Shown here one piece after another: positions 18,401 to 25,301 of a DNA stretch of 64,000 nt. Both the position numbers and the translations under genes were made by a program. The notes beneath the pieces are model-generated. The model saw only the letters and a list, made by a program, of their open reading frames with translations. It was not told where the DNA came from and ran no database searches. The first letter of the stretch is position 1; each line of letters opens with the position of its first letter. This DNA comes from Candidatus Thorarchaeota archaeon MP8T_1 (GTDB lineage Archaea > Asgardarchaeota > Thorarchaeia > Thorarchaeales > Thorarchaeaceae): the NCBI GenBank assembly GCA_002825465.1, contig PJER01000003.1, forward strand, positions 62,001-126,000, written 5' to 3'.

Positions 18401-18908
18401 AAGGACTATAGACCTCGAACTTGGTAAGCAAAAGATGATTCCGATTCCTCTACGAATCCCACTGATTGCAGAAATGAGTACTGCTCATCTAAAAGCAAGT
18501 CTATATTGCAAGAACGAGTCAGCTAGCTTTAGTCAAAGATTCAAGGTTAAAGCAATCGAGACTCCATTCTTTAAAATCGATTTCACAATTCTAAATGAAT
18601 CTGATGAAGAAATTCCCGGACTCGTAGCAAGATTAAGTCCAGTAATTCTCGTTAGCAATATCGAAAGTGCTAGAGAGGGATTAGAGAATCTAAAATTGCA
18701 TTTGCGTGTTATGTCTCGTAGAGATATCATAAAAGAATTTGAACTTCCTATTAGCTCCGAAAAAGTGAATATTCTGAGGACTAACTGGTTGACACCACCT
18801 ATCGATGTTGTCACAGGATTCTATGTTGATGCAGTAATCTCGCAGAATAATCATCAACTTCCAAAGCGTGCTATTGAGGTCAATCGAAAACAATTCACAG
18901 TTTACTGA
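15483..18908 (+). CDS. GCS2-type amidoligase fused to about six beta-sandwich domains
   Basis: 1141 residues from the ATG at 15483 (GGTGAT 4 nt upstream; the upstream GTG is less likely). Residues ~14-460 match the glutamate-cysteine ligase type 2 / carboxylate-amine ligase family: GIEVE at 17-21, LEIATPPCTTLEEL near 113, GEHHH near 167-171, and a GTIELRVFDTQ segment near 280 that contributes ATP/metal binding. From about 470 to the end lie six ~110-residue beta-rich repeats of Ig/CARDB-like character, several starting with a PG-x-x-v-x-G/v pattern. There is no signal peptide or membrane helix, so the beta domains are cytoplasmic. Ligation of an amino group to a carboxylate is expected; the substrate is unknown. 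Confidence 0.85.
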   Translation: MSSSEDTSEMKLPFPHGIEVELQVIRKDGSWIRGEDILDVFDKIVSSAKSHLDKKIRSSSVASVKDKYSHSAQTEEGERGSRIVATYLDPSGATKEYTLLGHDPNVTSLTWILEIATPPCTTLEELAWWVQTLIAISYESLPKDSQAILVSTGLNPTQEYLRNLSFGEHHHILSPSIDERTKIAVYNMIRNFIPHLIALSVNSPFVNKAPSDEISIDEEGKVRAPRCKRSIRLFRNTTQMGPTNEFELIPHITTADKDAFAKHVNRSYARMVDMYPYTDYGTIELRVFDTQLSIPRRMGLALILQALALKAQKMTEKGESIPDVGAQTLAANRASAVSAGLWGPFRSSEGTDEYNNIYNHQITDTGQINSSRRNRFLGDAVISMFYMIREELEELNIVENPFMQALLASVFGSDFSVPRTTGADFQLDVYARSDFNMVVLLKQLAEVTRECSTNWLYDPIEGTPHLPTWLCWWKGLEPEIITDTDRPFAGQDVQFSIIVRNSTGRTMENMSIVYSVEDSDRKVVDGNILAIPNILAGEIHVSTVTFSTRKDTSAYNVIAEVGFAGRQVNIASTINMYWMKASIKPGTTTQFADGRTPVLFTSEIETNYPMKSLVTCEVRLLAPNLERVITGLTGSFEVEGGDRTVIDSSQFPTLLIPPDAAEGVERCVLQLKLLNEEDIEIAESTSKPFYVGFVRTGPQILIDSDLKSTYTPGDYISGNIIVSDKNKVIESPAKLHIEYIADSGQIIEIESYIFEEFHDSEVNFQWRVPQFDSGQQSDRVGLLRARVSMRGQNVTTSESDRFSIEYLSTRVNIDSLRAPKRAHIGGKISGWLRIRRNTEQGDPAFLTMSLIFPNGEEFVVLRQQVKQSKNLSLAFGPLTIPAPKSSPIPKSITLSATLSYAGMEIDKRTLEIDLVGGPASDIASINFIGLPNYVVPDQLLQVTAQISSNMEKNRECELSIELESIGGITSILTRTIDLELGKQKMIPIPLRIPLIAEMSTAHLKASLYCKNESASFSQRFKVKAIETPFFKIDFTILNESDEEIPGLVARLSPVILVSNIESAREGLENLKLHLRVMSRRDIIKEFELPISSEKVNILRTNWLTPPIDVVTGFYVDAVISQNNHQLPKRAIEVNRKQFTVY

Positions 18909-19261
18909 GATATTTGTGGCAGCTATTATATGACTATAAAACAATTAAAATTCTTAAAATCAAAAATAAAGGACTCATAACTCTCTTTTTTAACTCTACG
19001 AATAAATCGGCCAATGTCGAATCGAACTTCACTTGAATGCCATTCGACGTATGACGTAGTTCCTATGAAAATTCTTATATTGGCTAAGAATACCCTCAGA
19101 TTTGATATATCTAAGGCAAAGCTATAAATGCAAAAATTGAGCCGAAATGTGATAATCGGGCGATTAGCTAACGATAATATATGCTCATAGAACATTCGAT
19201 GAAGTTTACAATGATATGACCTAAGTTTGAAGACGATGTAGTATGTTTGGATGTGAGATGA
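18909..19261 (+). promoter_or_regulatory. 353-nt non-coding stretch with promoter for the DUF92 gene
   Basis: AT-rich. The only clear signal is an archaeal TATA box, GCTATAAATG at 19121-19130, preceded by a purine-rich AAGGCAAA (BRE-like). It predicts a transcript starting near 19150 and a leader of about 110 nt. I see no strong hairpin or convincing gene on either strand in the rest. Confidence 0.45.
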
Positions 19262-20248
19262 ATGTTTGAGATGCTTACTCATCCGGCTGTTTCCGGATTA
19301 TTGGTAATGACTCTTATCGGAGCATTAGCTTACAAGGCTCATTTTGTTGATATATCAGGTCTATTTGCAGCCTTTGTTGTCGGATTTACTATTTGGTACA
19401 CAGGAGGACCAGCATCGTTCGTTATAGTTCTCTTCTTCTTCATGAGTGCAGGAGTTGCGACCAAGTACAAGTACAAAGCGAAGATGCAGAAGAATGTCGC
19501 ACAAGAAGGGAAAGGTAAGAGATCATGGGTCAATGTATTCGGAAGCGGCATTATTCCAATGATATTCTCAATAGCAATGTACATCGCCGCCATGTTCCCA
19601 AATCTTGCAGCCGCAGGTTGGCCATTCTTCCTATTTGGCGGATATGTTGGCTCTGTAGCAACAACTAGTGCAGATACTTTGGCAAGTGAAATTGGAGTTT
19701 TCAGTAAGAGCAAACCAAGACTCATAACTAATCTTCGACGTAAAGTACCAGGTGGTACTATTGGTGCAGTATCATTGCTCGGAGAAGGAGTTGCTATTGT
19801 TGCTGGACTCTTCATTGGAGTCATTGCAATAATTTTTGCACTACTCGCACCTACATGGATTCCGGGCCTGGTATCATCTAAAAGCACAATAGTTTGGTGG
19901 CTGCCTGGTTCAGTAGTAGCTGAAACCACTATAATCTGGGAGTATGTCCTATTCCTTGTACCGCTCTCTATATTGACTGCATTTATTGGATGTAATCTTG
20001 ATAGCTTTCTTGGAGCAGTCTTTCAGAATAGATTTGTCTGTGAAATTTGTGGAGCAGTCACCGACAAAGAATTCCATTGCGAATACGAAACAAAGTACAT
20101 TGGAGGGTTCAAGAAGTTCACCAATATGCATGTGAATCTTGGATCATCTGGACTCGGAGCGACACTTGGAATTGTATTAGGTGCAGGACTCTTTGTTTGG
20201 ATTCTTGGTGGCCTATTCTTCTGGATTGCCGCATCATCAAGTAACTAA
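19262..20248 (+). CDS. DUF92/TMEM19-family membrane protein (polyprenyl-phosphate kinase-like)
   Basis: 328 residues, about seven membrane helices. The family core is plain: GSVATTSADTLASEIG, LITNLRRKVPGGTIGAVS and GCNLDSFLGAVFQ. Between the last helices a cytosolic loop holds two cysteines (CEICG) and an HCE. The plant VTE6 protein of this family phosphorylates phytyl-phosphate, so archaeal members may act in isoprenoid-phosphate salvage; that transfer of function is inference. The 3' end overlaps by 12 nt the convergent regulator gene. Confidence 0.85.
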   Translation: MFEMLTHPAVSGLLVMTLIGALAYKAHFVDISGLFAAFVVGFTIWYTGGPASFVIVLFFFMSAGVATKYKYKAKMQKNVAQEGKGKRSWVNVFGSGIIPMIFSIAMYIAAMFPNLAAAGWPFFLFGGYVGSVATTSADTLASEIGVFSKSKPRLITNLRRKVPGGTIGAVSLLGEGVAIVAGLFIGVIAIIFALLAPTWIPGLVSSKSTIVWWLPGSVVAETTIIWEYVLFLVPLSILTAFIGCNLDSFLGAVFQNRFVCEICGAVTDKEFHCEYETKYIGGFKKFTNMHVNLGSSGLGATLGIVLGAGLFVWILGGLFFWIAASSSN

Positions 20249-21565
20249 GTGATCCCGTTCATAACTGATTGCAAATTTCATAGCCTTCAGAATTTCCCAA
20301 CCTTCAGCCATTTTTTGAAGAAATCCAGCGACAAACCATTCGGTTATTTCTTTTACTGATGAATTACAATCTACATAGTTTGTCACACCATTTTCTATAA
20401 TACGATATTTACTTGCTGTTTCTCGAAGGATAATGTTGGCCTGTGTTATATTCTGTATCTTCTGAATTGGTCTTGGTGCGATTGATTTCTTGATATAACC
20501 CCAAGTTCGATTTGAGATTAATAGATTGTCAACTTGTGACAGCATTGGTTTTAACTTGTTCAGACCGAGTTCCCAATAGGGAATAGAACATCTATAGAGA
20601 ATAGGGATTCCTTGTGCTTTTGCATTTGCTGCAATCGAAGAAGCAATCTCTAGGAATACTTCACCAATATAGATTGCTTTAGTTTTTTCAAGTATTTCCC
20701 AAGGAACTTGTTTTGGTGACGATATAGAGAGGGATGTGTTTTGACCAATTCCAACAAGAGTTCGAGACCCTTTTGGTTCACTTATGATAATCGAGTTATT
20801 GGTCTGTTTGTCAGCATCGACAACTATGTGGCGAACATCTACATCAGCTTGGATCATACGTGTTATTATATCCCACCCGTCGATATCATTACCCACTGAA
20901 GAAACAAGGGTCGTCTCAAATCCCCCCCTAGCAAGTGCTTGTGCAAGTTCGACAGTAGGACCTCCAGACCTACGAACAGGGTATTTACAACTTGTAAGAC
21001 TGCCTGAAAGAGGTAGTTTTTCACACTCCACTTCAGTATAGAATGCAGATGCACCAAAGAGAAGAAAGTCAGGAGCAGTGTAAGCTTTCGAGCCTTCTAG
21101 AATAGCTTTAGCTCTGGTCCTTGCGAATATTCGAAAGAGATTGGACTCAGGAAGTCCTTGTTCACGATAAATTGTTGATAATCGGATTAGATAGTCTTCT
21201 AACAGATAGGATGTCAATTCTTCGACATCGGAGGGAAGTCCCTCAAAAAAGAAGCGAGCAAGCCCCCATCCATTCTTTGTAAGCTCATGAAAGACCACCC
21301 GTTTTCCTTTGTGTAAAGTAGTTCCTGTTTTGATAAGATCAAATTGGCTCATTGTCTTGAGATATGCGAGAATGCTCTTGTTGGAATGAGATAATTTTTC
21401 AACCAAGTCTCTTTGCAATACTTTTCCGGTTTCATCAAAACTTGATAGAACACTCCGAGCTAGTCTTGAAGCAAGAACAGATCTAATGAATTCATCGCGA
21501 CGTTCGGGATCATCAGGTAAAAAGAGGAGATATGGCCAAAGAGACTCAGTTTTTTCCTTCTGCAT
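20237..21565 (-). CDS. Winged-helix protein with degenerate PfkB/ribokinase domain, putative sugar-sensing regulator
   Basis: 442 residues from the ATG at 21565 (AAGGTG 9 nt upstream; TTG at 21583 is an alternative). Residues ~30-110 look like a winged helix (a helix-turn-helix with SNKSILAYLKTMSQFDLI, then a KGKRVVFHEL wing). From ~165 a ribokinase fold follows: FLLFGASAF, the RRSGGPTVELAQALARGGF substrate lobe and SSVGNDIDGWDII. Where active PfkB enzymes carry GAGD ahead of AF-x-AGF, this protein reads KEITEWFVAGF, so the anion hole and catalytic Asp are lost. It is best read as a transcription regulator using a dead sugar-kinase domain as ligand sensor. It is divergent from a transporter gene, with an inverted repeat between them. 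Confidence 0.75.
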   Translation of the reverse strand: MQKEKTESLWPYLLFLPDDPERRDEFIRSVLASRLARSVLSSFDETGKVLQRDLVEKLSHSNKSILAYLKTMSQFDLIKTGTTLHKGKRVVFHELTKNGWGLARFFFEGLPSDVEELTSYLLEDYLIRLSTIYREQGLPESNLFRIFARTRAKAILEGSKAYTAPDFLLFGASAFYTEVECEKLPLSGSLTSCKYPVRRSGGPTVELAQALARGGFETTLVSSVGNDIDGWDIITRMIQADVDVRHIVVDADKQTNNSIIISEPKGSRTLVGIGQNTSLSISSPKQVPWEILEKTKAIYIGEVFLEIASSIAANAKAQGIPILYRCSIPYWELGLNKLKPMLSQVDNLLISNRTWGYIKKSIAPRPIQKIQNITQANIILRETASKYRIIENGVTNYVDCNSSVKEITEWFVAGFLQKMAEGWEILKAMKFAISYERDHLVT

Positions 21566-21606
21566 TATTCCCAACACCTTCAAATATTGGTTTTACAGCA
21601 AGATTT

Positions 21607-21645
21607 AGTGTACAAATATACCTATGTAGTTTACTAATGTACACT
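21607..21645. promoter_or_regulatory. Divergent promoter with inverted repeat, candidate operator
   Basis: AGTGTACA at 21607-21614 and TGTACACT at 21638-21645 form an exact 8-bp inverted repeat with a 23-bp gap. Each arm also contains the palindrome TGTACA. The gap holds a TATA-like ACAAATATACC usable in both directions. It lies between the winged-helix/PfkB gene (starts 21565, minus) and the ECF-S-like transporter (starts 21664, plus), the classic position for an autoregulated operator. Confidence 0.5.
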
Positions 21646-21663
21646 GAATTAGGAGAAATCGTG

Positions 21664-22467
21664 ATGTCTGGATTTACGAAATCAATAGCATACCCATGGG
21701 CACTCACTGGTATCTTTGGTGCATTTCATCTAGTACTAACTTTCATCCCATTCTCAGTCTTAGGAATGGGCGGAGGGTTTCTAACATGGGGGATGGTGTC
21801 AGCAGCAATTGTTGGATTCTTTCTAGGTCCATTCTTTGGGACAATTGCAGTGCTTGTTGGCTCACTGATAGGAACCGGTATCTTCAATCTTGGAGGAATT
21901 TTAGGACCAATTGTTCCTGTCTTAGCTCCAACTGCTGGAGCTTTTGCAGCGGGTGCTTTACGAACAGGTAGGGTGCGTGAACTCGTAGTTGTGTATCTAA
22001 TCTCAATTATTGCCTATCTTATAGGGCCAATCGGAATCTCAGGATTCGTATTCATTTGGCTTCATCTGATAACATTCGTGATCATTATCATTTTACTGAT
22101 TCCACAAATCTACAATAAACTAGAAGAGTCCATTACGTTTGAAAAAGGGAGAAATCTAAAATTAATGCCTGTAGCTGTATTCCTATTTAGCTTCATAGCA
22201 TTAATGACAGATCACATTGTAGGGAATGCTGCAACAATCTATTACTTCTACTATTTTGGTGCGACAGATGCAGCAACACTTCTTACATGGTGGCTTCCAA
22301 TTACATTTGTCTATCCAGTGGAGAGACTATTAGCAACAGGTCTACTTGGACTCGTGGTAATAGCAGCAGGAGAAGCAATAGTTCAAACTGGTTTTGAACT
22401 TCCTACAACTCCTTGGGAGAATCGAGAGACGCTTGAATTATCTTCAGAAGAGATTGAGGAGAGCTGA
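21664..22467 (+). CDS. Integral membrane protein, possible ECF-transporter substrate (S) component
   Basis: 267 residues from the ATG at 21664, chosen over upstream starts because AGGAGA lies 7 nt before it. About seven hydrophobic helices; small-residue-rich helices such as GMGGGFLTWGMVSAAIVGFFLG and LVGSLIGTGIF resemble the S components of energy-coupling-factor vitamin transporters. The C-terminal 25 residues are polar and acidic. No ATPase or T component is in the window. The divergent sugar-kinase-like regulator suggests the cargo is a sugar or nucleoside-like compound. Class assignment is tentative. Confidence 0.65.
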   Translation: MSGFTKSIAYPWALTGIFGAFHLVLTFIPFSVLGMGGGFLTWGMVSAAIVGFFLGPFFGTIAVLVGSLIGTGIFNLGGILGPIVPVLAPTAGAFAAGALRTGRVRELVVVYLISIIAYLIGPIGISGFVFIWLHLITFVIIIILLIPQIYNKLEESITFEKGRNLKLMPVAVFLFSFIALMTDHIVGNAATIYYFYYFGATDAATLLTWWLPITFVYPVERLLATGLLGLVVIAAGEAIVQTGFELPTTPWENRETLELSSEEIEES

Positions 22468-22524
22468 ACTAGGGAAAGACAGAATCTATCTCACAAAAAT
22501 GAAAAGGAACAAAAAAAGTTCTTA

Positions 22525-22575
22525 GTCGGAGGAAACTTGCTGGCGTTCCTCCGACACCTTTTCTTCATTTTATCT
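22525..22575 (+). terminator. Terminator after ECF-S-like gene
   Basis: GTCGGAGGAA at 22525-22534 pairs perfectly with TTCCTCCGAC at 22546-22555 (10 bp, 11-nt loop). It is followed by ACCTTTTCTTCATTTTATC. It lies 57 nt after the stop. Confidence 0.75.
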
Positions 22576-22578
22576 ATC

Positions 22579-22666
22579 ATGTGTAGAGACTAAGATTCAT
22601 AAACGCTCACGCAGATATACCCATAGCGCAGAGTCTCGGGAGGGATTCTGTTCTGTATCTACACAT
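22579..22666 (+). other. Candidate structured leader upstream of stomatin-nfeD
   Basis: ATGTGTAGA at 22579-22587 pairs with TCTACACAT at 22658-22666. Directly inside, GACT (22587-22590) can pair with AGTC (about 22632-22635), and an inner CGCT can pair with AGCG. Together they form a nested, three-step stem with one side loop, ending 12 nt before the AGGAG ribosome site at 22679. It could be a regulatory leader or an operator; there is no known riboswitch match from memory. Confidence 0.35.
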
Positions 22667-22692
22667 AGCAGTGTATACAGGAGAAACAGAAA

Positions 22693-23526
22693 TTGCAAAT
22701 ATTCGGTATAGATCCATTAGTTGCTGGAGTAGTCATTTTCCTTGGACTCTTCATTCTAATGTTTATTGCTAGTGGAATTAAAATACTCAAGGAGTGGGAA
22801 CGGGTTGCAATCCTCAGACTTGGTAAGTATAAAGCTGTGAAAGGACCAGGAATAATCTGGGTCATGCCATTGCTAGATAAGATAGCAATGAAAGTTTCAC
22901 TACGACTTTTGACTTACGCATTCAAGACTGAAAGATCTCTTACAAAAGATAACGTACCCGTAGTAGTAGATGCGGTCATGTACTTTCGAGTCATTGATGT
23001 TGAAAAAGCAATACTTAGTGTCGAAAGGTATACTGTCGCAGTCGAACTTGGTGCTCAAACCACCTTGCGAGAGACCACAGGTAAGGTAACCCTTGACCAG
23101 CTTCTCTCTGATAGGGATAAGATTGCACAACATCTCCAAGAACTCATAGACGAAAAGACAGAGCATTGGGGAGTCAAAGTAACCAGTGTAGAAATTCGTG
23201 ATGTTGTTATTCCCTCAGCACTTCAGGATGCTATGAGTAGAGAGGCACAAGCAGACCGAGAAGGGAGAGCAAGAATCATCTTGGCTCAAGCTGAGCTCGA
23301 AGCTGCTGAGAATATGCTCAAAGCTGCAAAGAGGTACGAGGAATCACAGGTTGGTTTTGTACTACGTACTTGGAACATCATGCAAGAAATTTCGAAGAAT
23401 GCCAACCTCATCATAATGGTACCAACCAATATCCCTGAAGTCGGTACTACCACTGGTGTGGCAGCAGCTATGTCTGCTGGAACCGGAGGAATTAGGGTAC
23501 CCAAGGATAAAGGTAAGGAAGAATAA
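22693..23526 (+). CDS. Stomatin/slipin-family membrane protein (SPFH domain)
   Basis: 277 residues with a TTG start placed by AGGAG 9 nt upstream. One N-terminal membrane helix (about 9-31) is followed by the SPFH domain (EWERVAILRLGKYKAVKGPG, then VPVVVDAVMYFRV), the TTLRETTGKVTLDQLLSDRD region and an alanine-rich helix (ALQDAMSREAQADREGRARI) that drives ring assembly. It is the usual partner of NfeD, which follows 23 nt downstream. Such pairs form membrane microdomain scaffolds that control membrane protein quality. Confidence 0.93.
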   Translation: MQIFGIDPLVAGVVIFLGLFILMFIASGIKILKEWERVAILRLGKYKAVKGPGIIWVMPLLDKIAMKVSLRLLTYAFKTERSLTKDNVPVVVDAVMYFRVIDVEKAILSVERYTVAVELGAQTTLRETTGKVTLDQLLSDRDKIAQHLQELIDEKTEHWGVKVTSVEIRDVVIPSALQDAMSREAQADREGRARIILAQAELEAAENMLKAAKRYEESQVGFVLRTWNIMQEISKNANLIIMVPTNIPEVGTTTGVAAAMSAGTGGIRVPKDKGKEE

Positions 23527-23549
23527 GCAAACAACACGAGGTAAACAGA

Positions 23550-24263
23550 ATGGATGCATGGATCAAGATTCTCATTGTCATGATCATGTTCTCAATGTTG
23601 AGCATGGTTATGACCGTACTATTGGTCAATCCGTTCTTCGGATTGATCATGTTAGCAGTAATCTTGACCCTAATTGTCATCAGTCTGGAACCAGCCACAG
23701 GAAAAGCAATGGCACAGGTAACTGTTCCTTTAGTTGTAATTCTCTTCGTGATGGAGATCTACTTCACCAACTTGGTATCTCCAACTCCTCTTGTATTTGA
23801 TTGGTGGATGTTGTTCATCATTGGCGCACTGCTTTACATGATGTTCACATTGTTTACAGGTGGGAGTAGCTTTGTAGAGGGAGGCATGATTGATGCAAAG
23901 GTATCACTCAAACTGTTTCCATTCTATGGGGCAGCTATCTTTCTATCACTTTACTTAGATTCTACATACAAATTGACAGTGTACATAATGGCAGGAACTG
24001 TGATTGCTATGATGATGATCTATTTCGCATTTCTGCGAAATTATGATGAATGGCCTGCATATTCACAATTCAAGTATGCAGACATTCATGCAATCACAGA
24101 CATCAATCCCAAGGGAAAAGTGAAGACAGGTGCAGAGATTTGGTGGGCTAAGACCTCTGGGCCACCCATTAAATCAGGCGAAAAAGTAGTGATTGTCGGT
24201 ATCACTGGAATGACCATGATTGTGGCAAGACCAGATGATGTTGTAATTGGGCAAGACCAGTAA
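23550..24263 (+). CDS. NfeD-like membrane protein, partner of the stomatin
   Basis: 237 residues. Five or so hydrophobic helices are followed by a C-terminal OB-fold of about 65 residues (AITDINPKGKVKTGAEIW ... SGEKVVIVGITGMTMIVA), the defining NfeD C-domain. The ClpP-like protease domain of long NfeD proteins is absent, so this is the short form. GAGGT lies 9 nt before the ATG. Tightly linked to the stomatin gene. Confidence 0.88.
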   Translation: MDAWIKILIVMIMFSMLSMVMTVLLVNPFFGLIMLAVILTLIVISLEPATGKAMAQVTVPLVVILFVMEIYFTNLVSPTPLVFDWWMLFIIGALLYMMFTLFTGGSSFVEGGMIDAKVSLKLFPFYGAAIFLSLYLDSTYKLTVYIMAGTVIAMMMIYFAFLRNYDEWPAYSQFKYADIHAITDINPKGKVKTGAEIWWAKTSGPPIKSGEKVVIVGITGMTMIVARPDDVVIGQDQ

Positions 24264-24272
24264 GAAGGAGTA

Positions 24273-24313
24273 GGGCAGTGTTCTATACTGCCCATCTCAA
24301 TTATTTTTTCTTT
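24273..24313. terminator. Bidirectional terminator between nfeD-like and CPBP genes
   Basis: GGGCAGT at 24273-24279 pairs with ACTGCCC at 24287-24293 (7 bp, 7-nt loop). A run of six T follows at about 24303-24309 on the plus strand. It lies between convergent genes. Confidence 0.65.
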
Positions 24314-25107
24314 GCAAGTAAGAAGTTGTATATCAGAGTAAGTCCAAAGAGGAATCCAACTATCGTAGTTATGCCCCATTCAAATTGAAAGATTTCAGGT
24401 GAAGTAACATTTTCTCGAGGATACATTGGAAACATGATATATCCTACCATATTCCAAGCAAAATGGAATGCAATAGGGACCCATAGATTTCGATTTGACC
24501 AGTAGTAGCTTAGAGAAAGGACAACACCACCAAGAAAAATATTGAAAATGAAGATCAGAATAACAAGAAGGGGAACTCCAGGTGTCGCCCACCAGGTGAA
24601 GTGAAGACTCGAAAAGAAAAGAGAACTGATCAGGATTCCTGAAGTCTTTCCAGATAATTTTTCCATTTTTGGAAGTATATATCCACGATGTGCAAGCTCC
24701 TCAAAAAAAGCAGTTGGAGCTGTGATTATAATTTCTGAGAGTAACAGATCAGCAGTAATCTCATTTGCAGGACGTAGTTGCCCTCCAAAGAAATACGCAA
24801 GTGCAGTAATTAGAGCTGTTGATGCAACTCCTGCAATAGCACCAATAATAACTAACCGCGTTGTTCTATCATCGATCTGGATTCCTAGTTTCTCGACTGT
24901 AGTTCCATCCCAAGCAGCAAATCTATCGATGACAAAAAACATGAGTATGAATGTAGCAAAAAAGAGCATAGTCCCTACTAGCCCTTGCATTGTGCTCGAA
25001 AAGAATCCTGTGATAATCGGGGACATTTCCACAATCAATAACATCAATGTCATGAAGAGAATAAGTTTCAGAACTTCGATTTGCTTTTCTTCTTTCACAA
25101 CAAACAC
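24301..25107 (-). CDS. CPBP-family intramembrane metalloprotease
   Basis: 268 residues, about eight membrane helices. The CPBP (Abi/CAAX-protease-like) motifs are present: FFEELAHRGY (the EExxxR pair, with R in HRG), FSSLHFTWW and AFHFAWN, which supply the glutamate and histidine ligands of the intramembrane metal site. Substrate unknown; bacterial relatives process or protect small secreted peptides. It converges on the nfeD-like gene. Confidence 0.88.
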   Translation of the reverse strand: MFVVKEEKQIEVLKLILFMTLMLLIVEMSPIITGFFSSTMQGLVGTMLFFATFILMFFVIDRFAAWDGTTVEKLGIQIDDRTTRLVIIGAIAGVASTALITALAYFFGGQLRPANEITADLLLSEIIITAPTAFFEELAHRGYILPKMEKLSGKTSGILISSLFFSSLHFTWWATPGVPLLVILIFIFNIFLGGVVLSLSYYWSNRNLWVPIAFHFAWNMVGYIMFPMYPRENVTSPEIFQFEWGITTIVGFLFGLTLIYNFLLAKKK

Positions 25108-25301
25108 CTGTTACTCTCACACAATATCATACCTAAAACTCATACGGTCTTTGGTACAAATAGGTTCATCTGAGAATAGTGTATATGTAGTGAGAAGTGA
25201 TATAAGGTGGCATCTGTATTTGACACAACAAGGTCGAGTAATAGCTGGTTTCATATCCAGTTATCAGATGGCTAGCGCACATCATCCATGGAGGAGTAGT
25301 A

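Noticed and set aside
18926..19282. 118-codon minus-strand frame over the intergenic region
   Set aside because: Low-complexity composition, no ribosome site, overlaps the end of the amidoligase gene and the start of the DUF92 gene; no family likeness.
20237..21565. Active PfkB sugar kinase
   Set aside because: GAGD and the catalytic Asp are missing and a winged helix is attached.
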